Shown piece by piece: positions 51,601 through 63,000 of a stretch of DNA of 64,000 nucleotides. Position numbers and translations under genes: made by a program. How positions within the stretch are numbered: the stretch's first letter is position 1; every line of letters starts with the position of its first letter. Below the pieces are notes generated by a model. That model was not told the origin of the DNA and made no database searches. It saw only the letters and a program-made list of their open reading frames with translations. Source of the DNA: Holacanthus passer (lineage: Eukaryota > Chordata > Actinopteri > Pomacanthidae); assembly GCA_025331565.1 (NCBI GenBank), contig JAFREQ010000017.1, forward strand, positions 3,537,501 to 3,601,500, read 5' to 3'.

Positions 51601-52140
51601 CTTGGCGTTAACGCTTAAGATGCTGTATATATTCTCAACTCTTTAAGATATCACATTTGGCAGAATTTAGTGAAATTAACTTATATCTCATTGAAATAAG
51701 AGAACAATAAAACATGATATCTCAATATGAAAACATTGTCAAAACAGGATCATATGAAGGGAAGATAAACATGTAAACTCCCACATTTATATATTTTAAA
51801 GGGTCAGTTCACTCAAATAACAAAACTTAGGAAAATCACCACAGTTACACCATCACACTACAAATATTTCTATTAAAAAAAGCTACTAATGTTGTGAAAT
51901 AACCGGCACAACCTGTTATTTTGAGCGACATTAAGTCCAGTTTAACAAGTTGACTTGTGTGTCTCTGATAGCTAAACGTTAGCTTGTTGTAAGTGTAACT
52001 AGCATCACCGTTTATGATCATTATGTGCAATCACAGGTGATATGTTGTAACTGTGTGTTTGCATTAAATCCTTACTAACGCTCCTCTCACCCTTCAACAC
52101 GCCCAGAAAGCTGCTCCCACGCCCCGCACGCCTGCGCCAT
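45601..52140 (-). CDS. Composite gene: HMGXB3-like cysteine/SWIM protein fused to hAT transposase
   Basis: Thirteen exons join with matching phases and GT-AG borders: 52091-52140, 50903-51081, 49233-50765, 49006-49145, 48718-48892, 48381-48485, 47975-48167, 47338-47885, 47097-47241, 46773-47004, 46426-46554, 46058-46147 and 45601-45969. The sum is 3,888 bases, 1,295 residues, without a stop. Residues 1-727 resemble the multi-copy fish proteins named HMGXB3-like, which I associate with KDZ transposases. They show CKECSLYHCPFC, zinc-finger-like HCPYCAKTIITRKQFESHMDKC-type spacing, a second C2H2-like CPMCNLYLHKK..H, a SWIM-type CDC...CLH at exon 3, and KKCPDCEMVYHYQEWSEG. Residues from 728 on are a hAT transposase: LDSNFKEAA, HPMSTVESPWFR, TCDWWTSFACDHY, TVDNDFSMDIAI, CFAQLLNLAAQK, DVRTHWNSLYLMVEKF, AMDPRFKN and the C-terminal SSTPHERVFSTEGNTLS. 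No BED finger is seen. Function is unknown; the intact frame argues for selection or recent origin. Confidence 0.82.
51797..51920. mobile_element. Truncated TAAAGGG-type MITE in intron 1 of the composite gene
   Basis: The stretch begins TAAAGGGTCAGTTCACTCAA, the same end sequence as the element at 61811-62087 read from its right side. The following sequence is a decayed interior, and no matching second end was found nearby, so the copy appears truncated; its inner limit is approximate. Confidence 0.6.
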
Positions 52141-53069
52141 CTTGGCTGCACGTTGCTCAAGTTGTTCAAGTGGATGGAGCCTGCGAACCTCCAAGACCCG
52201 CCTCCCTCTGCCTCTGATTGGCTTATATTATTTGGCTTCGGTGGTTGGTTGGCCAGATTTGGACATGAGGCGTGAAATGGTTCGGATCAGAGCCAATCAG
52301 AGGCAGAGGAGGGCGGGTCTTCACGAATAACAGCCCTGAGATCCGCCTGTCAGGTTCATCCTCCTTCCGGAAATCACAGCACCTCTGGTGCGCAGTTTGT
52401 GTTCATCCCGTTTCATCCGGGTAGTTTCTGTGCAACAGGAAGTGGCTTTTATTTTGCTTCAACCCTGCATCCAATTCTCTTTGATACTTTATTAAAATAC
52501 GTCCATGAATTAAAAGCATGTTAGATTCATCAAGTATAACTTTTTGTACTGGTATAGTGTATATCATTCTTAATATTTCAATAATATTACGTTCTCCTGT
52601 GGGTTTGTTCTTGAAACGAACATTTAATTGAAAAACGTGGATAAAGGGCGAAAAAAATAATGACCCAGAGACTGTATGGTTTGGCCCGAGTATATTTACA
52701 TTTAAGGGTGTTTACGGCCCCCTTGTGGTCATGATCAGAAGTGCAAACTACTAAATTCGTCAAGGTTACGATAATACAGACATGACAGCATGTTAATATT
52801 TCCGGTAAATACTTTCAAAATATAGTGACCGAACTGAACCGATCAGAAAATATTATAATAATTGCTCTCTTGTTGAAGATTGTGACTCCACATGTTCAGT
52901 GGGTGTCATACAGATACCGATACCGACTATTAAAATTATTTGGAGGCATCAAAAAGGTTAATTTAAGTATCGCCGCCGCGTTTTACGTCATCAATAAGAG
53001 TCCCAAATAGCAAAACACATTGCGTCACTCTTCCGCGACCAATTCATTTCCCACCGTGGTCGTAGCGTG
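52141..53069. promoter_or_regulatory. Head-to-head intergenic region, composite gene and EXOSC5
   Basis: The two start codons are 929 bases apart and face away from each other. The composite gene starts in a CpG-rich stretch with a YY1-like CCAAGATGGCG across its ATG. GC-rich sequence with TTCCGG cores (near 52374 and 52800) and TTCCGCG just before EXOSC5 is consistent with separate or shared housekeeping promoters. No coding region or known element is seen in between. Confidence 0.45.
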
Positions 53070-56000
53070 ATGGAGGTTTGCGGCTCTTCTACTGTTTCTC
53101 TGAGAGAGTTTGGTTGTGAACAGAGTTTACTGTCTCGACCTGACGGTTCCGCCTCCTTCATCCAAGGTAAAGACGCAGAAACCTGGTGGGATCCGGCTGT
53201 AAAAGTCTGAAAGGAGGCGAACTGTCGTTTCCTGTTTTATAACAAACAGCTTCGGTCAAAGCTCTTTGCACTCAGTCAGTCAGTCAGATGATGGGTTGTG
53301 TTTCTCAGCTCGAAGCCTGTATGGCCCATCTTTCATCAGACTAAGATACTGACAAAGTATTAAATCTCATGTACAACCTATATTTAAGTTTCTGAATGCG
53401 TTGGTTATATTTTGTTGTTTGTTCTAAAAGGCTGTGATCTACTGAGTCTTTCTGTTGCCTGTCAAATTATTTATCAAAATAATCACACAGTAATTTTTCT
53501 GTCAATGCTCTGCAGTCTGACTTCATTTAAATGAATCGTGTCAAATTAAAACATACGTGAAGTTGATTGTGTGTTTTCTAAAGCGTGAAGCCAGAAGAAG
53601 CATCCATCAGGAGATCACTTGTTTATTGCTGCTGCACAGACTTTATGTGGCTGTAACCAAGTTTTTGGTTCTTAAACTGGGAATAAAGATGCTGTGGGAT
53701 TAAAATGTTGAGCATAAATTTTGAGCATTGACTGGTTTCCATCCCATCATATCTAAATATGTTGTGAAACTCTTGTCTGCAACAAATCTCACACCCACTA
53801 TTTTATAACAACCTTTACATCCATGGTGGAGAGTGAAAAAAGCAGCAATGTAACTTTACCTATCAATGCAGAATGCTGCACATAAACTTAAATTAAACTC
53901 TGACTTTCAATGTAATTTTTTTCATAAAGTAAGATTTAAGTCCCCTGTTTATAAAACCACATGTGTCTTGAGCATCTGTTAATAAATTCCTAACCCTGAG
54001 TTTGTTTCCTCAGTGTCAGGCCTATTATTCATTGTACACTTTGGAATTTATACACCTAAATCATATTTCTGAATGTCTCCTGTGGAGGAGGTGAATAGCT
54101 GTTCCTAGTTTAATGTCATTCAGGAAGATTTTGTTTTGTATTAATTGCCTCTGTAACATTGTTTTCACACCTGTACAGTGTAATTATTTATGTTACTGGT
54201 TTTTCTGTACTCACCAACAGCTGAGATGCTCCATCTGCAGTGGACACAATGATCACAGCTTCGATGTGTTTTTCCCTTACAGACTTTCTGTTTATTTGTT
54301 ATTGTCTGTGTTATGTTGCGCTCAGGGCAAAACATATTTTCCCCACCTGGATCAATAATGTATAATCTGTTGAATTATGCCCTGTTTTGCTCTCATGTGA
54401 AGGAGACACAAGTGTGCTGGCCGGAGTGTACGGACCAGCCGAGGTCAAAGTCAGCAAGGAGATCTATGACCGAGCAACGCTGGAGGTGTTGATACAGCCC
54501 AAAGTGGGGCTGCCAAGTAAGTGATTATCCAAAGAGTAAAATCATTTTCATTTTGCTGCTTAATTTGATTTGTTTACTGGGAGTATAATGCAGCTCCTAA
54601 TGCAATGTGGACAGTTTATCTTTTTTGTATGGGTGACAATTTATTCTTTAATTGTCTACTTTATAGCTTTGATCAGAGCAAGGAGATACATGGGGAGATA
54701 TTCATAACTTTGGGCTATAAACTCTTGCACAAGACATGTAGAACATTTGATGTAATGGTGCAAAGATAAAATATTTAATGTTCACATTGAATATTTCAGT
54801 GTAGGCAGGATACTGTCGTTACAGCTGTCATACCACAACACACCACAAGGTGTAATAAGTGAGGCAGTTTGTTTCCAGTCTGAATCAAGTGTGTATGTCA
54901 ACATTTGTTTATTTTCTAGGTGTAAGGGAGCGATCACAGGAGCAATGTGTGCGAGAGACGTGTGAAGCATCTCTGCTCTTGTCTCTTCATCCTCGCTCCT
55001 CCCTCACTCTCATTCTTCAGGTGTTACACGATGATGGTTCAGTATCCTTCAGTAAAACTCTGCTGCGTCTCTCATTGTGCTGTAAAGTTCATGTCAAATC
55101 TGCTACTTGGATGTTAGGATGATGTCTTGATGGTGTTTCTCGGTGAGTGTTCATCCTTACCTGTTCCTCAGCTCTTGTCCTGCCTTCTGAACGCTGCCTG
55201 TATGGCTCTGATGGATGCAGGCCTGCCTATGAGCTGCCTGTTCTGTGGAGTGACCTGCGCCATCAACACAGACGGTCAAATCATCACAGACCCCACTGCA
55301 GCTCAGGAGAAGGTAAATCTGAGGCTCATGTGTTGTGTTAAACAACACCACAGAGCACTTTACACAATATTTAAAGGTCTTGGATTTGTAGAAAAATCAC
55401 CACATGAAACACTTAAAAAAACTGATCATGGATGTACTGTAGATTTGAGAAGCATTAAAACAGATGAAATATACAGTACTGTGCAAAAGTTTTAGGCAGG
55501 TGTGAAAAAATGCTATAAACTAAGAATGCTTTCAAAAATATAAATAATAATTGTTTATTTTTTATCAATTTACAAAATGATAAGTGAGTGAACAAAAGAA
55601 AAATCTAAACCAAATCAATATTTGCTGTTATGACCCTTTGCTTTCAAACCAGCATCAATTCTTATGGATACACTTGCACAAAGTCAGGGATTTTGTAGGA
55701 TCATAGTCAGGTGTATGATCAACCAATTATACCAAACAGGTGCTAATGATCATCAATTTCACATGTAGGTTGAATCACAGTCATTAACTGAAACAGAAAC
55801 AGCTGTGTAGGAGGCTTCAAACTGGGTGAGGAACAGCCAAACTCTGCTACCAAGGTGAGGCTGTGGAACAGTTTCATGTCACAGGTTCATACACCATGGC
55901 AGGACTGAGCACAGCAACAAGACACAAGGTAGCTATACTGCATCAGCAAGGTCTCTCCCAGACAGAGATTTCAAAGCAGACTGGGGTTTCAAGATGTGCT

Positions 56001-57592
56001 GTTCAAGCTCTTTTGAAGAAGCACAAAGAAACGGGCAATGTTGACGTTGACAGTTGTTGGCCAAGGAAACTTAGTGCAGTAGATGAAAAACACATCAAGC
56101 TTATTTCCCTTCAAATCAGAAGATGTCCAGCAGTGCCCAGCTCAGAACTGGCAGAAAACTGGCCACAAGTGGTCTTCATGAAAGAGTTGCAACTAAAAAG
56201 CCAAACCTCCGACATGGAAACAAGGCCAAGCGACTCAACTATGCACGAAAACATAGGAACTGGGGTCCAGAGAAATGGCAGCATGTGCTCTGGACTGATG
56301 AGTCAAAATTTGAAATATCTGGCTGTAGCAGAAGGCAGTTTGTTCGCCGACGGGCTGGAGAGCGATACAATAATGAGTGTCTGCAGGCAACAGTGAAGCA
56401 TGGTGGAGGTTCCTTGCAAATACAGGCAGATGCTTATCCATCATGCAATAACATCAGGGAGGCGTATGATTGGCCCCAAATTTATTCTGCAGCAGGACAA
56501 CGACCCCAAACGTACAGCCGATGTCATTAAGAACTGTCTTCAGAGTAAAGAAGAACAAGAAGTCCTGGAAGTGATGATATGGCCCCACAGGGCCCTGATC
56601 TCAACATCATCCAGTCTGTCTGGTATTACATGAAGAGACAGAAGGATTTGAGGAAGCCTACATCCACAGAAGATCTGTGGTTAGTTCTCAAGATGTTTGG
56701 AACAACCTACCAGCCGAGTTCCTTCAAAAACTGCAAGTGAACGCAGAAGAATTGATGCTGTTTTGAAGCCAAAGGGTGGTCACACCAAATACTGATTTTG
56801 ATTTAGATTTCTCTTCTGTTCATTCACTGCATTTTGTTAATTGAAAATTTTTTCACACCTGCCTAAAACTTTTGCACAGTGCTGTATATGAGCAGTCTGA
56901 CACGTTACATTAATTTGAATAAGTTTAAGCCCTTCTGCCCGCCAGTCTACTCCAAGTCTGTTTTACTCATTAAACAGGCCTCATGTTTGTGGTTAATGTC
57001 GTTCACTTGTTGCCTTTAATGGCAACATCCCTAAAATATTTGCACGTCGTTTTGGTGCCGTCAGCACTGTCATTATCTTTGCTGAATTTGTTCATTTGTT
57101 CTCGTCTGTTTCCACTCTCACCAGGAAAGTCGAGCGTTGATGACCTTTGCTATCGACAGTAAAGAACACAGAGTGATGATGTCATTTACCAAAGGATCAT
57201 TTTCAGTTCATGAGGTAAATATGAAATAAATGAGCAAATGTGCTTGTTTTCCAGAAACACTGCAACATTTAGGTTTTGTGATCATGTCTAATGTGTAATT
57301 TCCCAATTTGTTGAACGTAGAGCTGTGTTTTATTTCTTATATTCTTCATCATACTGTCATTTTTGTGTGAGCTCCTTTAGTGATCTGCTTCAAGTCTGAT
57401 GATGATAGAATGTTTTTCAGGCTCTATCTGTCGTGATATTACAGACATTTCATATTTTTAGGATGATCTTTGATTCCTGTTTTTGTTCTTCCACAGCTGC
57501 AGCAGTGTATAGCAGTCAGCCAGAAAGCATCAGAGAAGATCTTCCAGTTCTACAGAGACTCTGTCAGGCGGCGATACTCCAAAACCCTCTGA
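53070..57592 (+). CDS. exosc5: Exosome complex component RRP46
   Basis: EXOSC5 is one of the six RNase PH-like subunits forming the ring of the RNA exosome, which processes and degrades RNA in nucleus and cytoplasm; in animals the ring itself is not catalytic. Six exons join in frame: 53070-53166, 54403-54516, 54920-55041, 55172-55312, 57125-57214 and 57497-57592, for 219 residues (human 235; the difference is a shorter N-terminus). Landmarks are EQSLLSRPDGSASFIQGDTS, VLAGVYGPAEVKVSKEIYDR, LNAACMALMDAGLPMSCLFC, and the C-terminus FQFYRDSVRRRYSKTL. The ATG at 53070 is the first in frame with exon 1. AATAAA lies at 57657-57662. Intron 4 carries a complete Tc1-type element. TMEM91 and BCKDHA are its neighbours in human as well. 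Confidence 0.96.
55474..56884 (+). mobile_element. Tc1/mariner element with intact ends in EXOSC5 intron 4
   Basis: The element is 1,411 bases, bounded by TA dinucleotides at 55472-55473 and 56885-56886, the Tc1 target site. Its terminal inverted repeats (55474-55511 and 56847-56884) begin CAGTACTGTGCAAAAG and CAGCACTGTGCAAAAG and match over 38 bases with one difference. The interior holds a broken transposase in the sense direction of EXOSC5. Near-identical ends suggest a fairly recent insertion, although the coding part has already shifted frame. Confidence 0.93.
55896..56805 (+). pseudogene. Tc1-like transposase pseudogene
   Basis: The frame opens MAGLSTATRHKVAILHQQ and shows the paired helix-turn-helix region LSQTEISKQTGVSRCAVQAL. 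The catalytic segments are spread over different frames: WTDESKFEISG is one frame away from the N-terminal part, and LQQDNDPKRTADVI lies in another. At least two frameshifts, near 56165 and 56440, break it, so no active transposase can be made from this copy. Confidence 0.9.
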
Positions 57593-60039
57593 AGAAGAAA
57601 CAGCGCTCGTTTTTTCTAGTCTTTTTTTAAACAATGTGTACAAGTACTGATGTTGTAATAAAATATTTAGCATCCACTCTGGGCTACCTCTGCTTCAGTT
57701 CAGTTGTAGTCAGTGAGTGAAGTGAGTGATTTTTGTGGGTGCTGGAGGACATTTGGAGCAGATTGAAGTGTCAGTCAGGGTGCAGAATAAAGAGAGGGAA
57801 GATGAATGTCAAACAAGTGCATTTATTGGGATTCATTGATTCTTCTTTCAGTTTAATATTTACATATAATACTAGGGTGTGAACTGGGAAGTAATAGAAT
57901 ATCTCTTGTACTAATAAATCCTAACCTTTAACCTTCATTGACTCACATGAGTTGTCCATTGTGTCCAGTTGTTTCCTACACAAGTGATACAAAGTGAGAC
58001 AAATCTGCCTGGAGTCTTGTCTAATGACAGCACGATCAGTCAAGATAATCCACATTAAACGCTTCCATATAAATCACTAATTGTGGTAACTCGGCTGTAA
58101 CAACTAAGGGTCATTTTTTTCATTGACACAAGTGTCCAGTGGAGACAGGATGGTCGAGGATTGTCAGAACTGTCCAACACGGTGTGCAGTGCACATCAGC
58201 AGTGATCGCCGACAGGGTTAGACACTGAGATATCACAGGTGTTTGTACAAATACCACGGACAGTGACCTTTATCTATCATCAGCTTCGTTTAGATAAAAC
58301 ACCGGGTTTGAGGAAAACAAAAGTATTTGATTGGAGTTATTTGTAGTTCAGCTGTGGACTCTATAAAAACTATACATCTAAATAGAAAATGTCAACTTTT
58401 ACCTTACAGTAAGTTCTTAAAATATTTGGAGTTCCATCATTCACAGTTTTGTTAATGGCACATTTACGCTCAAACCAATATGGCCAGAAGTTTGTTCTTT
58501 CATCACAGCTGTTTTTGCAATAATTCAGGGCCAAATGAAGGAGGTGATGACAGCCTGGAGCAGGTTCGTACATGACAAACTACAAACTCGTCATGCAGCT
58601 TTCTGTTGTGAAATGGAGATTTTACTGACTCATGCATCACGTGGCTGAGCGCTGGATGTCTATTTTTTGCAACCTTTTTTTTTTTTCCCACCCCTTTGCT
58701 CATCTGAACAAAGTGTTACTGTGTTTGTTTACATAAGTTTAAGCAGACAACTTGAAAAGTTTGTCAAACTGCAAGAAGCAAGTTCCTGAAGGATTTCAGT
58801 CCTGTTTTTGGAGGAGAAAATAGCACAACATATATTTGGGGAGCGTGGAGTAGCAGCCTGGTGGCTTCTATTAATGGAAGAGCTCATAAAAGGATCATCC
58901 TTAGAGTTTCTTCCATATTTTTGGCACTTTTTCTTGCAGGTCTGCACCCGTCTGTCTATGTCATCATTTCCTGGCAAAGTATATAGCAGCAGCTCTTTTA
59001 TTTCTCTACCTAGAGCCAGTGCTTCATCACGACCTCACATTTCATTGGAAAACTCCTGAACTCCTCATTTATATTTATGTTCTTACATAATGGCTTTAAT
59101 GTATTTTTCATTTAGTATTTTGTGTATTTCAACATAAACTTATTCAACGTTGTACAAACAAAGCAGGGTTTCTGTTCTGCAGGTACAGGACGACTGATGC
59201 TGGATGTGAGCTCAGGATGGGTTGACTGATGTACATGTGCAGCGTTTCTCTGTGGGTCCGTCGCTCTGACCAGAGGAGGAGCAAGAAATTCGGGGTTATT
59301 GCTTCCGGCCCCCTCATAGATGTTTTTTAAAAATAAAGCTCTGGGGCTCTGAAACCGTCACCAGCTTTCACCCCACTAGCGACAGCCTGGCTCAGGCCCT
59401 CCCACAGCGAGCTCCATCAGGATTTCGCCGCTGCTACGTCCTTGCTGTGACCTTCTGGTAAATCTGCAGACTCCATCGCCGCACGCTGGCCTCCATTTAG
59501 CTCCTCCCAGGCAGCCGAGGCCACGCATCCCCTCTCTTCTCCTTCTGCTTCTCAGTATTCATCCATTGTTATTCTGACAGTGATATCTACAGTGATAACA
59601 TCTGCTTTTGTTGTCACAGTTTTTTTTTCACTACAGTAACATGTGATGACGGCTACAGCACAGATTTAAAGAATGACAGGGAACACAAGTCCTCGGGTGG
59701 CAAAATAAATCACATTCACAGACTGAATCTTCTATATGGAGAGATATTATATAACTTCTTTTCAATTATTTTTCTTCATGTCCTCTGAGCTGAATTATGT
59801 CCTAATCCAATTAGAAGTGATTATGATCCATACACCAGCTCTCCTGTTGTGTTTTCACTGTCCATTCTCTGCTTTTGCAGCTTGGTGCAGATGAAACATA
59901 GACTAACTGCAGACGGGGTCGATGGAACAAAGACTGTGATTATTTTACATTTACAGGTGATATGTTGACGTGTTGATATTCATGAAATGTGTGAGAGGTC
60001 TGTTTTGTGTATGTGTGTATCCATGTGCACAAGTTGCTT
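57593..60039. other. Spacer between EXOSC5 and TMEM91
   Basis: After the EXOSC5 poly(A) signal the sequence is mostly AT-rich and lacks a supported gene. The part nearest 60040 is presumably TMEM91 3' UTR; a GC-richer stretch at about 59200-59540 has no coding potential that I can recognise. Short open frames here look random. Confidence 0.45.
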
Positions 60040-63000
60040 TTATGGTGGTTTTCCAGACAGGTAGGAAATCAACGCAGCGATGGCACAGATGTACGTTATG
60101 ATTCCAAACACAATGGAGAGCACTGAGAGCCACAGGGCCTGACGAGACGCCGCGTTGGCCCCCTGAAAATCCCCCTGAGCCGATGCCTTGTTGGTCTGAG
60201 AAACGAAGGAGAGTGAGATAAGGATTAGAAGGTGAAAAAAGGGGAGAGAAGAGCATTCGTCATCATTTGTCAATGTCCTCGCTGGCTTCCACTTTCCTCT
60301 TCCACTCATTCCAATCACACGCTAAGCCCATATTATGTTCCATCTCTGACTCACACCCGCCGTTTGTGCCTCATTCATCACTTTCTCCTCCTTCCTTCCT
60401 CCCTCTAAGTCCTTGTCTTTGACTCTGACCCCTGTTTTAGGTAGCACTCAACAATATTGGAAATCTATCACCTTGGGGCTTCTTGTTATGACTCTAATTA
60501 AACCTTAATGAAGGCCATTGATCTGATCAAAAGGCCTTTGCAGCTTGCTGCCAGTTAGCTTTGCAAAAGCGTTAATGGGATTTTTTCCCCGCGCTGCTGG
60601 AAGGATGCCTATATAAACTAGGGGCCTCTGGCGACTAGAGATAGAGGTGTTGGGGGATTTTCAACACTGCCAGCGGTAATAGTGACTGATGAGATAGTTT
60701 GTGCAGTGATGTCGTTCCCTTTTCCCTTTAACCTGCCCCACATTTCCAGCAACTCTTTCTGGAAGAGACTTATCACCCCAGCTATCATAGTAACACTTTT
60801 TATTTTCATAGAGGAGAGAAAGAGATGGTTATATTGGCAGCAGGCTGACACAGTGTCTGAAAGCAGCAGCACGTTGGCTGCGTCAGATTCCTTCAATCCA
60901 ATATATTAGCTGACATTGGAAATATGAATATTGCAATACAGGGAAGGTAAATATAACCGTATAGATATGGGAGCAAGGGTGGCTAATGACACAATCTTCT
61001 TTTTTATTGGTATAATTGTTTGATATTTACAACATCTTTCCCATTATTCTGTTGTTTACACCAGCAGGCTGATGTATAGATCAGTGGGTCAGATCATGAA
61101 AAGATGATTTTGGGGTGTCACTATTTCTGCCACACAAACTTGTTTCTGTTTTTTATTTGCTCCAATTGTTTCCTTTTAAAATTCTGATTAAATTTGACTC
61201 CCTGTCAAGCTGAACAAATAAGTCAAAGACATTTAACATTCTCTGTTGGAGCTGTTCACAACTCAAGGTATGTCTGTGATGGGAAGGTCGCAAACATCCA
61301 ATAGCAAGTTCATTCAATAAACATCAGAGATCGAAGATGACACATAATTAATGTAGTCAATTTAAAAAAAAATCTTAGTTAAACTTCTGAATAAATTATG
61401 GTACAAGAGACTGTTACAGTGAATTGTGATTCTAAAATGATCTAAATGTATAAAACCACAATGCACATCTTTGTGTCTTCCTCCTTTGGATCGTTGAGCT
61501 CTGAGCTCCTGTGGCATAATCCTGCAAATCTAAGTGTAATCCTTCCCTGTCTAAACTCTAAGACACTGGACCTGTTGTTAGTCTACACACACTGCAGTAT
61601 GTGTGTGTGTGAGTGTGTGTGTACCTTCTGTGAAAGGTAGAAGGCAGCGATGCCCAGGGGCCAGAAGCAGCAGAGCATAGAGAAAAAGGCCAGGCCCAGG
61701 TAGTCCTGAGGGATCATCAGAGGGAAGTTGCTCTCGCTGTCTGTATCACTGAAGTCATCAATGGATGAGTCCTGGGATTCAAACAGAGTGCACTTAGGTT
61801 GAGTTCAGGCTAAAGGGTGTGGTACCCAAATTACACAAAAGTCTAATGGTATCAGCTCATGCAGATAGTTTCGGTTTTGTTTGTTCGGGTTTTGAAATAT
61901 TTGAAGATTTCTGCCTGAATTTCACTGCAACATCTCTCCATAAAAAATGTCCCCATTACTCTGGATAATCCAGAGAACATGCTGGGAACAGTTTTCATAA
62001 TGATCATTTCTTCAATTTAAAGTAACTCTACTGAAAACTGATATGTGAGAAATACGTTTTTTGTAATTTGAGTGAACTGACCCTTTAGACTAAGTCATTC
62101 AAGTGAGTATATGAGTATATATAAAAGTTGTATAAACAATTGCTTTAACATAAATCAGTGTCTGATGGAAGCATCAAATGTTTTTTTTTTGTTATGTTGT
62201 GTTCATGTCCTCCGCAACAACTGTAAAACTTCGCTGGTGCCTGTAAGATAATGTGACTGAATGGGGTTAGTCTGGATGTGGACTGGCTCTGCTGACCGCA
62301 GGCGTTTCATGACTCATGCATCGTTCTGAAACAGCTGCATATTCAATCTGACTTCCTCTCTCACTCCGACCCTGTCATATTACTCGGCTTGTTTTATTTT
62401 GTGTGTGAAGTAATTGTGCATTTTCCAAAGATGCTCCTGCAACATTTGAACCGAGGCTTCGTACACCAGCACCGTCTAAAAAAAGCTTTTCTTTGTCTGT
62501 CTCGGCAAATCAAAGTAGTTATCACGCACAGTACTTTAAAGACTAGTTCACAAGGTTATTTTATTTCTGTCATTCACTCCACATGACTGCTGACATCAGC
62601 GGTTCTGATGACCACAAGAAGCAGTGAAATCTCAATAAGACAAAAAGACACTGTACTGTCTCCTGCTCTGACCTCATAATGAATCGATCGGCTCCACAGT
62701 GAAAATTCAGCATGAATCAATGAAGCAGTTTTGGGGTCTGGGTCCTTTAACTGAGCGTTTGAAGTGGAACAAAGCAGAAGGAGATGTTGTGTTGTGCCTC
62801 TTTGAGGTCACTGCAAGGTTTTATTCCCACAGGCCTGCGCCTTTGAATCCCTGCACGACTGCCAGCATTCAGAATGAGCTTGAAAAAAAAAAATCTTAAT
62901 TCGTGTGCTGTTCTTTTGTCCTTGTGGAGGAAACTCCTAACCTAAACTTTGCGGCAGCCAACTGCTCTTGATCCTAACGCTGTGTGGTACGAGTGTGTGT

